A stretch of DNA of 58,662 bases, taken from assembly GCF_902705885.1 (NCBI RefSeq), contig NZ_CACSIP010000036.1, positions 1 to 58,662 of the forward strand, in the 5' to 3' direction. Both the position numbers and the translations under genes were made by a program. How positions within the stretch are numbered: the stretch's first letter is position 1; every line of letters starts with the position of its first letter. Of this stretch, positions 1-8,418 are shown one piece after another. The notes under the pieces were generated by a model that ran no database searches, had not been told where the DNA came from, and saw nothing but the letters and a program-made list of their open reading frames with translations. This DNA is from Mycolicibacterium austroafricanum. GTDB taxonomy: Bacteria > Actinomycetota > Actinomycetes > Mycobacteriales > Mycobacteriaceae.

Positions 1-134
1 CTCGGCGATGTGAAACACCGACAGGCATCAGGTGGCGGTGGGGTCACCGCGGCTGCGACGGGCGCGGCGTGCACAGGGGCGAAGGTCAGCGCCGCCACGG
101 TCAGCAGACGGCAGACCCGTGCGGTGGCGCTCAT
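1..134 (-). CDS. mycP4: Mycosin MycP4 N-terminus (partial, runs off window)
   Basis: Only the first 44 codons are inside the window; the gene continues past base 1. The ATG (132-134) overlaps the eccD4 stop as ATGA, so the two are translationally coupled. The visible N-terminus is a signal peptide: a basic start (residues 1-9), a hydrophobic core, and an Ala-rich region around residues 23-29. A proline-rich VTPPPP stretch follows, as is common at mature mycosin N-termini. Mycosins are membrane-anchored subtilisin-like serine proteases of type VII secretion systems, acting on the periplasmic face. The identity rests on position, since mycP4 follows eccD4 in ESX-4 loci; the catalytic triad is outside the window. 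The residues after the proline run (DACRCFTSP) differ from the mycosin N-termini I recall, so the exact reading is less certain than the locus. Confidence 0.6.
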   Translation of the reverse strand, partial: MSATARVCRLLTVAALTFAPVHAAPVAAAVTPPPPDACRCFTSP

Positions 135-1297
135 GACAAGCTCAGCCCCCGGACCATGCTGTACACGCCGGTCAACCAGGCGGCCAGGGGCACCACCGCG
201 ACAAGCGCCAGGTATTCCGCAACCTGAACACCCTGTCGAACAATGGGATTCGATGGCGCACGGCCCACCTGGCAGTACAGTACGGTCACGCCGGCGATGA
301 CGGCGGCCGCGCCGAGCCAATAGGTGTGCTCGGTCACGGTACGCAGTGCCACAATGTGGGCGGCGAGCAGTGCGCACAGCCCGGCGGCACTGGATACCAC
401 CCGTCGTCTGGGATCGACGTGGGACCGTTGACGCAGCAGCAGCAGGATTCCGACGTCGGCGGCGAACGCGACAACTACGGCGGGCGAGGTCTGTGGCTGA
501 GCGGTGACCGCGGCGACCCCGGTGGCGGCTGCGCAAGACCACCCCGCGACCAGGCCGGTCAGGACGAGGTGTGCGAGTGCCGCCCGCGAGGCGGTGACAT
601 CCGAGCGCGCCGGGCCCAGGCCGGCCGCCACGATCGTCAGCTTCGGCGCGAGGGACAGGCCGGCCAGCGACAGCACGGTCAGCGCGACGCCACCCTCCGC
701 CAGCGTGGCCGCAGTGGCCAGGGTGATCGCCCCGACCGCGGCGACCGTCGCCGTCGCCGCCGCGAGTGCCGTCAGCACGGCGATGTCGCCACACGCCAGG
801 CGCAGCAGCAGGATCGAGGCGGCGAATCCACAGGACGCGGCGAGCAGCACTGCGGCCGGCCATGGCGCGTCGGGCACCGCGAGAAATCCGGACGTCACCG
901 CCAGCGCAACCACGCCCGGGCTCAACACGGTGACCGCCCAGGACGTGATGGGCGAATCCGCCGCGGCGTTCTCGACGGCCATCCGGGCCACGACGCCGCC
1001 GGGATCACCCACGGTCCTGCAGGGCGCAGGCGGTGCCTCGGTGCTGAGCAGGATCAAGTCGCCGTCCTCAACGGCGTTCTGCTGCAGGGACATCGAAGTA
1101 TCGACCCGGGTGCCTCCTATGCGGGTCAGATACCAGTGCGCTGCGTCCGTCGTCGCGACCTTCTCGCCGACAGCGGCGTCGACGATCGACGGGAGCAACA
1201 CGCCGACCGGGCAGTCGGCGGGCAGCATCAGGTCGACCGTCGTCGGTTGCTGCAGTCCCGTGACGTGGACGGCCAACCTGCACAACGTATCCGGCAC
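131..1297 (-). CDS. eccD4: ESX-4 membrane channel component EccD4
   Basis: A 388-residue protein starting at GTG. Residues 1-95 are soluble and resemble the ubiquitin-like cytosolic domain of EccD proteins. From about residue 115 to the C-terminus there are roughly 9-11 hydrophobic helices separated by short loops, matching the EccD fold that lines the type VII membrane pore. It is somewhat shorter than the Mtb homologue, about 467 aa from memory. It is divergent from eccC4 with 93 nt between the starts, and its stop overlaps the mycP4 start. This layout (mycP4 and eccD4 opposite to eccC4 and the Rv3446c-like gene) is the ESX-4 arrangement. Identification is by fold and synteny, so the family is secure and the ESX-4 subtype very likely. 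Confidence 0.88.
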   Translation of the reverse strand: MPDTLCRLAVHVTGLQQPTTVDLMLPADCPVGVLLPSIVDAAVGEKVATTDAAHWYLTRIGGTRVDTSMSLQQNAVEDGDLILLSTEAPPAPCRTVGDPGGVVARMAVENAAADSPITSWAVTVLSPGVVALAVTSGFLAVPDAPWPAAVLLAASCGFAASILLLRLACGDIAVLTALAAATATVAAVGAITLATAATLAEGGVALTVLSLAGLSLAPKLTIVAAGLGPARSDVTASRAALAHLVLTGLVAGWSCAAATGVAAVTAQPQTSPAVVVAFAADVGILLLLRQRSHVDPRRRVVSSAAGLCALLAAHIVALRTVTEHTYWLGAAAVIAGVTVLYCQVGRAPSNPIVRQGVQVAEYLALVAVVPLAAWLTGVYSMVRGLSLS

Positions 1298-1355
1298 ACC
1301 GTCAACGTAACCCGGTCCGCGGCCGCGGCTGCGCAGAACTTCGTCGCCTGTGGAT

Positions 1356-1383
1356 GGAACGAAGTCGTCACCCGGTGCGTCTA
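1356..1383 (+). promoter_or_regulatory. Candidate SigM-type ECF promoter for eccC4 (GGAAC-N17-CGTC)
   Basis: GGAAC at 1356-1360 and CGTC at 1378-1381 are separated by 17 bp. This matches the type of element known for the mycobacterial ECF sigma factor SigM, which controls ESX-4 genes. Only 9 nt lie between CGTC and the eccC4 ATG, so transcription would start at or next to the ATG and give a leaderless mRNA. The same element with the same 9-nt distance occurs before the Rv3440c-like gene, and an N17 copy lies before esxU. The sigma assignment is inferred from the motif. Confidence 0.6.
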
Positions 1384-1390
1384 TTCGTCA

Positions 1391-4300
1391 ATGGATCCGC
1401 ACGCCACGTCGCCTCCGCGGCCTCCGGTCATGCCGGGAGGTCAGATCGTCCTGGACGCACCTCCGGAGCTGCCGAACCCGACACCGGTGAGCCCGATGGC
1501 GCGGCTGATGCCCGTGGTGATGCTCGCAGCGATGGCGGGGATGAGCGTGCTGTACCTGACATCCGGCCACTCCGCGGCGCGCAATCCGATGTTCCTGTTC
1601 TTTCCGGCGATGATGCTCGTCTCGGTGATCGGCACCCTCGCCTACAGTGCCCGTGGGACGGGTCGTATCACCGAGATCAACGTCCAGCGCGCCCAGTACC
1701 TGCGTTACCTGGTCACCCTCGATGACACCTTGGCGGACTGCGCGCAGCATCAACACCTGACTCTGTACCGAATCCACCCCGACCCCGGGGCGCTGTGGAC
1801 GCTGGCCGGCACCGAGCGGATGTGGGAACGGACCCCAGAGCACCCGCAGTTCGGTTCGGTGCGGGTCGGGGTGGGAGAGCAACCGTCGGCCACCACCGTG
1901 GTGGCACCCGAACTCGACTCCGATGACAGTGCAGACCCGGTCACCACCGGCGCGGCTCGCCGGTTGGTGAGCCGCCGAGCGACCGTCGGTGGGGTCCCTG
2001 TCACGGTGCAGCTGCGGTCGACCGCCGTCGTCGCCGTCGCGGGTCCGGCCGCGCACGCCCGTGCGGTGGTGCGTGCCCTGGTGTGCCAGGTCGCGGTGCT
2101 GCACCACCCGTGCCTGATCGGCATCGCCGTGATGTCCGGACCGGGGGCGCGCGCAGCCTGGGACTGGCTGAAGTGGCTCCCGCACCACAGCGCGACCGCC
2201 ACCGGCAGGCATCGCGTGGTGGTCGTCGACGGTTGTGAGGCGCCGGCACCGGCCGACGGGCTGACCGTCGTCGAGATCGACGCCGACGACGGCGGGGCGG
2301 CGGTCGCCATGACTGCGGATGCCGACGGACTGGCCGTCGCATGTGACGTGTTGTCCCTTCCGGATGCGCTGGCGTGTGCCCGGCGGTTGGCGCGTCACCT
2401 CCCGTCGACAGCCACCGCGCACCATCAACGGGGCGCGGCAGACTGGTTGGGATTGCTCGGCATCGACGACGCCGAGCGGATCGATGCGGACCGGATGTGG
2501 TCCGCCGCCCGTGGGCAGCCGCCACTGCGCGTGCCCATCGGCACCGCGGAGGACGGCACCGTCGTCGAGTTGGACATCAGGGAGGCGGCCGCGGGTGGAG
2601 TCGGACCACATGGGCTGTGCGTGGGCGCTACCGGCTCGGGCAAGTCGGAGTTCTTGCGCACCCTGACGCTGGGCATGATCGCCACGCACTCTCCAGAGGT
2701 GCTCAACCTCGTTCTGGTCGACTTCAAGGGTGGCGCCACCTTCCTCGGCATGGAGCAGGCCCGGCACGTCTCTGCGGTGATCACCAATCTCGCCGACGAG
2801 GCGCCACTGGTGTCCCGGATGCGCGAGGCGCTCTCCGGTGAGGTCCATCGTCGCCAGGAGATACTCAGGGCTGCCGGAAATCTCGCCAACATCAGCGAGT
2901 ACGACAACGCCCGCGCCCGGAACCGGGGCCTGCCCGCGCTGCCCGCCTTGTTCGTCGTGGTCGACGAGTTCTCCGAACTGCTCAGCCAGCACCCGGATTT
3001 CGCAGAGCTGTTCGTGGCGATCGGTCGGTTGGGCCGATCGCTGGGCATGCATCTGTTGCTGGCGAGCCAGCGTCTCGACGAGGGCAGGCTGCGCGGACTG
3101 GAAACTCACCTGTCCTACCGGGTGTGCCTGAAGACGTTCTCGGCGAGCGAATCCCGCGCGGTCCTCGGTGTGGCCGACGCCTACCATCTGCCGTCGCAGC
3201 CGGGAGCGGCGTACCTGAAAACCGCCTCCGGGGCGGTGACCCGGTTCCAGGCCGCGTTCGTATCAGGAGGGTACACACCCCGGCGTCCACCGGGCGGGAC
3301 CGTCGACCGGCCGGCGGCGGTGCTCTTCACGCCGTCGACCGCGGCGCCTCCGCGCCACCCGGCCACGCCTGCGGACACCGCGCTCCCGCAGCGGTCGGTA
3401 CTGGACACGGTGCTGTGCGGGCTGGCCGGTCAGGGCCCCGCCGCGCACCAGGTGTGGTTGCCGCCGCTCGGCCGGTCTCCCCGTCTCGGGGAACTGTTGC
3501 AGTGCGCACCCGCGGCGCACCTGCGGGTACCGATCGGGTTGGTGGACCGCCCGTACGAACAGCGCCACGAGCAACTGGTCGTCGACCTCTCGGGCGCGGC
3601 AGGCAACGTCGCGGTCGTCGGTGCGCCACGGTCGGGCAAGTCGACGACGCTGCGGACTGTGCTCAGTGCGCTGGCCGCCACCCATGACGCCGGCGACGTT
3701 CAGTTCTACTGCCTGGACTTCGGTGGCGGGGCGCTGGCTGCGCTCGCCGGACTTCCGCACGTCGGTTCGGTCGCCGGCCGTCGTGAGCCCGACCGGTGCC
3801 GGCGCACGGTGGCCGCGTTGGAGGCGGTGCTGCGCCGCCGGGAGGCGGCTTTCCAGCGTCTGGGTGTCGACTCATACGCCGAGTACCGCCGGACCCGCGA
3901 ATCGGCCGACGACCCCTACGGCGAGGTGTTCCTGGTGATCGACGGGTGGGCTGTGGTGCGTCAGGAGTTCGACGCGCTGGAGGCGCCGGTCACCGCCCTT
4001 GCCGCACAGGGGTTGTCGTACGGCCTGCATGTGATGATCGCCGCGGGCCGCTGGGCGGACCTACGGCCGGCGTTGAAGGACCAGATCGCGACGCGGATCG
4101 AGCTGCGGCTCGGTGATCCCGCAGAATCCGAGATGGATCGCCGGCGCGCCCGCGAGCTGGCCGAGCGCGCGCCGGGGCGGGGGATCACCCGTGAGGGACG
4201 TGAGTTCGCGATCGCGCTGCCGCACCTCGACCCGGTCGGTTGCCGGGCCGGCGGGGCCGCCCCGCCGGTCGAACTGCTGCCCACACTGGTGGAGCACCGC

Positions 4301-5026
4301 AGCCTGGTCGGCGCAGCGGCCCCGCACCGGGCGCTGGAAGTTCTGCTGGGAGTCGGCGAACGCGACCTCGCGCCGGTGCTGCTGGACTTCGCCGAACACC
4401 CCCATCTGCTCGTGCTCGGCGAAGGGGAATGTGGCAAGACGGCGGTGCTGCGACTGCTGTGCACCGAGCTGGTCCGCACCCGTACCCCGAGCCAGATGCA
4501 GCTCGAGATCGTCGATTTCCGTCGCACCCTGCTCGGGGTCATCGAGTCGGAACACCTGCGCGGTTATTCGGTGTCGAGCACGGCGCTGACGTCGCGGATG
4601 ACGGCGCTGACCGACCAACTGACCGAGCGGATGCCCGACGAGCACGTCACGCAGCAACAGCTGCGGGACCGCTCCTGGTGGGCCGGACCGGAGATCTACG
4701 TCGTCGTCGACGACTACGACCTGGTCGCGGGTGCCACCGGCAACCCGTTGACGCCGCTGGCCGACTTCTTGCCGCACGCAAAGGATCTCGGTCTGCACGT
4801 CGTCGTCGCCCGCCGTTCCGGTGGGGCCGCTCGGGCGATGTTCGATCCCGTCCTGGCCCGGCTACGCGACATGGGATGCTCCGGGCTGATGATGAGCGCC
4901 GCGCCCGACGAGGGGGTGCTGCTCGGCACCTCCCGGCCCGGCCCGCTGCCCCCGGGACGTGGCACGGTCACCGCCCGCGGCAGACCCGAGGAACTGCTCC
5001 AGGTGGGCTGGGTGCCGCCACCATGA
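1391..5026 (+). CDS. eccC4: ESX-4 secretion ATPase EccC4 (three FtsK/SpoIIIE domains)
   Basis: A 1211-residue motor ATPase of type VII secretion that recruits and energises export of WXG100 substrates. The frame stays open upstream to 326, but only from ATG 1391 does the protein look real: a short cytosolic tail, two transmembrane helices (about residues 37-55 and 61-80), then the NVQRAQYLRYL region typical of EccC stalks. Three Walker A motifs are visible: GATGSGKS (about 411), GAPRSGKS (about 743) and GEGECGKT (about 1009). The first domain has a full Walker B (FVVVDEF). The second has FLVIDGW and the third YVVVDDYD, so the catalytic acid is altered in domain 2, as is usual in EccC. The stop overlaps the next start as ATGA. 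Length agrees with Mtb EccC4, about 1236 aa. Confidence 0.95.
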   Translation: MDPHATSPPRPPVMPGGQIVLDAPPELPNPTPVSPMARLMPVVMLAAMAGMSVLYLTSGHSAARNPMFLFFPAMMLVSVIGTLAYSARGTGRITEINVQRAQYLRYLVTLDDTLADCAQHQHLTLYRIHPDPGALWTLAGTERMWERTPEHPQFGSVRVGVGEQPSATTVVAPELDSDDSADPVTTGAARRLVSRRATVGGVPVTVQLRSTAVVAVAGPAAHARAVVRALVCQVAVLHHPCLIGIAVMSGPGARAAWDWLKWLPHHSATATGRHRVVVVDGCEAPAPADGLTVVEIDADDGGAAVAMTADADGLAVACDVLSLPDALACARRLARHLPSTATAHHQRGAADWLGLLGIDDAERIDADRMWSAARGQPPLRVPIGTAEDGTVVELDIREAAAGGVGPHGLCVGATGSGKSEFLRTLTLGMIATHSPEVLNLVLVDFKGGATFLGMEQARHVSAVITNLADEAPLVSRMREALSGEVHRRQEILRAAGNLANISEYDNARARNRGLPALPALFVVVDEFSELLSQHPDFAELFVAIGRLGRSLGMHLLLASQRLDEGRLRGLETHLSYRVCLKTFSASESRAVLGVADAYHLPSQPGAAYLKTASGAVTRFQAAFVSGGYTPRRPPGGTVDRPAAVLFTPSTAAPPRHPATPADTALPQRSVLDTVLCGLAGQGPAAHQVWLPPLGRSPRLGELLQCAPAAHLRVPIGLVDRPYEQRHEQLVVDLSGAAGNVAVVGAPRSGKSTTLRTVLSALAATHDAGDVQFYCLDFGGGALAALAGLPHVGSVAGRREPDRCRRTVAALEAVLRRREAAFQRLGVDSYAEYRRTRESADDPYGEVFLVIDGWAVVRQEFDALEAPVTALAAQGLSYGLHVMIAAGRWADLRPALKDQIATRIELRLGDPAESEMDRRRARELAERAPGRGITREGREFAIALPHLDPVGCRAGGAAPPVELLPTLVEHRSLVGAAAPHRALEVLLGVGERDLAPVLLDFAEHPHLLVLGEGECGKTAVLRLLCTELVRTRTPSQMQLEIVDFRRTLLGVIESEHLRGYSVSSTALTSRMTALTDQLTERMPDEHVTQQQLRDRSWWAGPEIYVVVDDYDLVAGATGNPLTPLADFLPHAKDLGLHVVVARRSGGAARAMFDPVLARLRDMGCSGLMMSAAPDEGVLLGTSRPGPLPPGRGTVTARGRPEELLQVGWVPPP

Positions 5027-6162
5027 CGACGACCGTGATCGAGATCGGTCCGCAGACCGTCCGCGGGTCCGACGCCGACGCACCGCAGGAATGGGCCACG
5101 GTCGCTATCGAGTGCATCGACGACCGGTTGGCGCTGCTCGGCGAGCGCCTCGTCGAGGTCCGGTCGCTGTGGTCGCAGGTGCTCGACGTCGTCGCCGCCG
5201 AGTGCACCGGGACACTGGTGCTGATCTTCCCGACCTGGTGGTCCTCGGCGCGCATCGAACTCGTCACTGATTCGGCATCCCGCGGTGCGACCGAAGTGGT
5301 GGTGTTGAAACGGTCTTCGATTCTGGCGCTGGACGGTGCAGCCGTAGTCGAGTTCGCCGAGGACTTCGTGGTGATCACCTCCGGCGCAACCACCACGGTG
5401 TTGCCGCGCGCCGGGAGCGACGTCGCGCCTTACCTTCGCGCGTCGAGTGCGGTTGTGTTCGATGTGCCCGCGGGCGTGGCACCGCCGGAGCCGGTGTTCA
5501 CCGCGTGCCTGCATACCGCGGCGGTCACGGTGGAACACAGCGACCGACAGCGTGTACTGGCCGCGGCGAATACCGCAGTGCCACATCCTGCCCCGGACCG
5601 CCCGGTGGGCATGACGCTCCACCACAGGCGGCGACTCGTCGCGGTGCTGGCCGGGGCCGCCGTGTCGGTGGCCGCGGCCGGCGGGGGATGGGCAGCGCAG
5701 GCGCTGTCGGGTCAGCAGCCCGCCGGCTCCGCCACCGCGCTGATTGTCGAGGGCCGGGTAGCGGTTCGGGTGCCCGCACGGTGGACAGTCGAACGCATCA
5801 CTTCCGGCCCCGGGTCGGCCCGGGTACGGGTGGCGGCACCCACCGGTGACCCGACCGCCCTGCACATCACCCAGTCTGTCGGCCAGGTGTCCGAGACACT
5901 GCACGATCTGGCCGAATCGCTGAGTCGGGCAGTGCAATACGAGACACCCGGGGTGTTCACCGACTTCGATCCGGACGGCAGTGTCGGCAGCAGGCCGGCG
6001 GTGACGTATCGCGAACGGCGAGTGGGCAGTGAGACCGCCTGGTCGGTGGTGATCGACGGCGCGACCCGTATCGCCATCGGATGCCAGGGATCTCCGGCGC
6101 AGCGCGACGTGATCGACACCGTGTGCGTCCAGGCCGTCGAGTCCGCACGGGTGTTGCCCTGA
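5023..6162 (+). CDS. Type VII secretion-associated protein, Rv3446c family
   Basis: A 379-residue protein translationally coupled to eccC4 by an ATGA overlap. Residues 1-185 are soluble, rich in V/D/T, with an opening resembling an actin/Hsp70-like fold. A single transmembrane segment follows a basic HHRRR stretch near residue 200. The remaining ~160 residues would lie outside the cytoplasm, matching the C-terminal domain that defines the Rv3446c family. It sits between eccC4 and esxU as in Mtb, so it is almost certainly part of the ESX-4 machine. Its biochemical role is not established; a scaffold or pore-regulating role is possible but is inference. Confidence 0.85.
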   Translation: MTTTVIEIGPQTVRGSDADAPQEWATVAIECIDDRLALLGERLVEVRSLWSQVLDVVAAECTGTLVLIFPTWWSSARIELVTDSASRGATEVVVLKRSSILALDGAAVVEFAEDFVVITSGATTTVLPRAGSDVAPYLRASSAVVFDVPAGVAPPEPVFTACLHTAAVTVEHSDRQRVLAAANTAVPHPAPDRPVGMTLHHRRRLVAVLAGAAVSVAAAGGGWAAQALSGQQPAGSATALIVEGRVAVRVPARWTVERITSGPGSARVRVAAPTGDPTALHITQSVGQVSETLHDLAESLSRAVQYETPGVFTDFDPDGSVGSRPAVTYRERRVGSETAWSVVIDGATRIAIGCQGSPAQRDVIDTVCVQAVESARVLP

Positions 6163-6168
6163 GAACGC

Positions 6169-6196
6169 GGGAACCGAACCGGCCTCCGTCGCGTCG
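6169..6196 (+). promoter_or_regulatory. Candidate SigM-type ECF promoter for esxU-esxT (GGAAC-N17-CGTCG)
   Basis: GGGAAC at 6169-6174 is followed, 17 bp after the final C, by CGTCG at 6192-6196. It lies between the Rv3446c-like stop (6162) and the esxU ATG (6235), leaving a short leader that contains a GAAAGGA ribosome-binding site (about 6222-6228). SigM is known to activate the esxU-esxT pair in Mtb, so the match agrees with established regulation. A second CGTC at 6187-6190 has the wrong spacing. Confidence 0.6.
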
Positions 6197-6234
6197 TAAC
6201 TACATACCGTTCGTCACATCACGAAAGGACCGCC

Positions 6235-6576
6235 ATGACCAGCCTCTCAGGCCCCTCGAGTACCTCGGGTTCCGCGCTCACCACCGACTTCGACCTGATG
6301 GTCTCGGTTGCCGGCAAGACCGATGCCCGCAACGAGGAGATCCGGGCCATGCTGAAGTCCTTCATCGGCAGGATGAACAGCGTGCCGCCGTCGGTGTGGG
6401 GCGGTGTCGCCGCCGGCCGCTTCCATGACGTGATCCAGCGTTGGGACGCCGAGTCACTTCGGCTGCACACGGCGCTGCAGCGGATCTCGGAGACCATCCG
6501 GGACAACGAGCGGCTGCTGCGGGAGGCCACCGACAGTCACGCGCAGCGCATCGGCGCCGTCGCCGGAAACCTCTGA
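6235..6576 (+). CDS. esxU: WXG100-family ESX-4 secreted protein EsxU
   Basis: A 113-residue all-helical protein with the WXG turn as VWGG (Trp55), flanked by two amphipathic helices. That is the helix-turn-helix hairpin of WXG100 proteins, which are exported as heterodimers. The N-terminal 15 residues are Ser/Thr-rich and unstructured. A GAAAGGA ribosome-binding site precedes the ATG. The partner esxT begins 11 nt downstream, so the two are co-expressed. Function beyond ESX-4 export is poorly known. It corresponds in position and size to Rv3445c. Confidence 0.92.
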   Translation: MTSLSGPSSTSGSALTTDFDLMVSVAGKTDARNEEIRAMLKSFIGRMNSVPPSVWGGVAAGRFHDVIQRWDAESLRLHTALQRISETIRDNERLLREATDSHAQRIGAVAGNL

Positions 6577-6587
6577 GGAGCATCCCT

Positions 6588-6884
6588 GTGAACCCGATGC
6601 TGTCCTATGACTTCGGCGAGATCGAATACACCGTCCGCCAGGAGATCCACTCCACCTCGGCCCGACTGAACGCGGCGCTCGACGACCTACGTGCCCAGAT
6701 CGCGCCGCTGCAGGCCACCTGGACGCGGGAGGCGGCTGACGCCTACCGCATCGAGCAGGGACGCTGGGAGCAGGCCGCGGCGGCGCTCAACGACATCCTG
6801 CTGAGTCTGGGCAATGCAGTACGCGACGGCGCCGACGAGGTGGCCGCCGTCGATCGCAGTGCGGCCAGGGCCTGGGGCATCTGA
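6588..6884 (+). CDS. esxT: WXG100-family ESX-4 secreted protein EsxT
   Basis: A 98-residue helical hairpin protein starting at GTG, chosen because TGAGGAG (6574-6580) lies 7 nt upstream; a later ATG (6597) is possible. The turn reads W-T-R (Trp45-Arg47) rather than strict W-x-G. The C-terminal helix is long and ends in RAWGI. It would pair with EsxU as the EsxT-EsxU heterodimer of ESX-4, corresponding to Rv3444c. A strong hairpin immediately downstream ends the operon. Confidence 0.9.
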   Translation: MNPMLSYDFGEIEYTVRQEIHSTSARLNAALDDLRAQIAPLQATWTREAADAYRIEQGRWEQAAAALNDILLSLGNAVRDGADEVAAVDRSAARAWGI

Positions 6885-6900
6885 GTCCGGCCACGGATTT

Positions 6901-6945
6901 CTGTGCGGCCCCCGGGCGGAGGAGAGCCGGTCGGGGGCCGCACAG
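6901..6945 (+). terminator. Hairpin terminator after esxT
   Basis: A perfect 13-bp stem (CTGTGCGGCCCCC at 6901-6913 paired with GGGGGCCGCACAG at 6933-6945) around a 19-nt loop, starting 16 nt after the esxT stop. No U-tract follows, which is normal for mycobacterial terminators. It separates the ESX-4 operon from the dehydratase island. Confidence 0.75.
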
Positions 6946-7009
6946 TACTGCCGGCGGCCGGTGTGGACTATGGTGGCGGCACAGCCGACGGTGAGGAGCG
7001 TGGACGCCG

Positions 7010-8329
7010 GTGGCAACTCCGGACACGGCGCACGAACAGACCGGCGCGAGGCTGACGCCTTCGCCGTCGCGGCTGCGTGCGGTCCACGAGTTGTTCGTCG
7101 CCGGTGAGGTCGACGCGAGCTACCTGAACTCGAACGCGGTGCGGCCGATCGTTGCCCAGAGCTGGCAGCGCAGTCTGGCCGGGGGTGTCGATCCCGATCT
7201 CGGCGGAGCGCGCCCGTCGCCCGCCGTCACCGCGGTGGACCGGTTACGCGAGACGCACCCGCTGGCACCCGCGATCCCGGTCATCCGCCGGTTACTCGTC
7301 GACGAAGCCGTCGACTCCGGTGTTGTGGTGGCCGTCAGCGGCGCCGACGGGACGCTGTTGTGGGTCGAGGGAGACCCGACCGCCTGTCGCAGGGCCGAGG
7401 CGATGAACTTCGTGCCCGGCGCCGACTGGAGTGAATCGGGCACCGGCACCAACGCTCCGGGGACGGCGCTGGCTCTGGACACCGAACTGCAGATCCGGGG
7501 TTCAGAGCATTTCTCGCGCGTCGTGCAGACCTGGAGTTGCACTGCCGCGCCGGTGCACGACCCCACGACCGGCGCGCTGCTGGGCGCCATCGACCTGACC
7601 GGAGGTCCCGCGGTGGCGACCTCGCAGACGCTGGCGCTGGTGCGCGCGACGGCGGTGGCCGTCGAGAACCACCTCGGACTGCTGCGGCTGGCCGGCGCCG
7701 GCGCCCAAACCGCGGCCCGTAGGCCACATCTCGTCGTCCTCGGTGGTGATCGGCCGCGCTGGGTGACCACCGACAGCTACGGACACCTGCGGACCAGCCC
7801 GCTCACCGGCCGCCACGCCGACATCCTGGTCCTGCTCAGCAGGCATCCGGAAGGACTGTCCGCCGACCATCTGGCTGTGCTGCTCGACGACAAGGACCTC
7901 GACGTCGTCACGGTGCGTGCCGAGATGTCGCGGTTGCGCAAGGTCATCGGAGCCGAGAATCTCGGCTCCCGCCCCTACCGGCTGCTGGCGCCCATCACCA
8001 GCGATGTCGCCGAGGTCTTCGACGCGCTCGACGGCGGCGACGTGGAGTCGGCGCTGACCCGCTACCCCGGTCCGTTGCTGGCGCACTCGGTGTCTCCGGC
8101 GATCGCGCGGCTGCGCACCCAGCTGTCGGCGACGCTGCGCGGCGCGGTGCTCGCCGAGAGCGCCCGGGGGCGTGCGGACCTGCTGCGGCGCTGGCTCGAT
8201 CTCCCCGAAGGCCGCGACGACCGGGACGGCTGGCAGGCGCTGTGCGACAACGCCGGACTCGACGCGTTGGCCCGGGCCCAGGCCGACGGGCATCTCGCAG
8301 GCCTGGACTTCGAGCTGGGCGGAACCTGA
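7010..8329 (+). CDS. GAF-domain transcriptional regulator, AcoR-like N-terminus (copy 1)
   Basis: A 439-residue regulator from GTG 7010, with a GGTGAGGAG ribosome-binding stretch just upstream. Residues 20-60 match the segment preceding GAF in AcoR-type activators (VHELFVAG, QSWQRSL). A GAF-like sensor spans about 85-230 (TNAPGTALALD, FSRVVQTWSC, DLTGG). The C-terminal third has a winged-helix-like segment (DILVLLSRHPEGLS to VRAEMSRLRKVIG, about 265-320). There is no sigma-54 AAA+ domain, so it is a GAF-plus-wHTH regulator rather than a true enhancer-binding protein. It is strikingly similar along its whole length to the regulator at 22424-23728; the pair brackets the island. The ligand is unknown; a diol, glycerol or aldehyde is plausible. 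Confidence 0.85.
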   Translation: MATPDTAHEQTGARLTPSPSRLRAVHELFVAGEVDASYLNSNAVRPIVAQSWQRSLAGGVDPDLGGARPSPAVTAVDRLRETHPLAPAIPVIRRLLVDEAVDSGVVVAVSGADGTLLWVEGDPTACRRAEAMNFVPGADWSESGTGTNAPGTALALDTELQIRGSEHFSRVVQTWSCTAAPVHDPTTGALLGAIDLTGGPAVATSQTLALVRATAVAVENHLGLLRLAGAGAQTAARRPHLVVLGGDRPRWVTTDSYGHLRTSPLTGRHADILVLLSRHPEGLSADHLAVLLDDKDLDVVTVRAEMSRLRKVIGAENLGSRPYRLLAPITSDVAEVFDALDGGDVESALTRYPGPLLAHSVSPAIARLRTQLSATLRGAVLAESARGRADLLRRWLDLPEGRDDRDGWQALCDNAGLDALARAQADGHLAGLDFELGGT

Positions 8330-8382
8330 GCAACTCCCGGTACGGCGCCCGTGAGCTGCGAACACTCCGGGTGTAAACGCGA

Positions 8383-8400
8383 GTTGTCAAGAGCGACAAC
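8383..8400. promoter_or_regulatory. Inverted repeat upstream of the alpha/beta hydrolase
   Basis: GTTGTC (8383-8388), 6-bp spacer, GACAAC (8395-8400): perfect 6-bp arms, 18 nt before the hydrolase ATG. It could be an operator or a small 5' leader hairpin. Confidence 0.4.
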
Positions 8401-8418
8401 CTGTTCGAGGATCGGAGT

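Noticed and set aside
326..1390. In-frame upstream extension of eccC4
   Set aside because: It is antisense to eccD4, rich in R/G/Q with no domain, and the EccC N-terminus clearly begins at ATG 1391.
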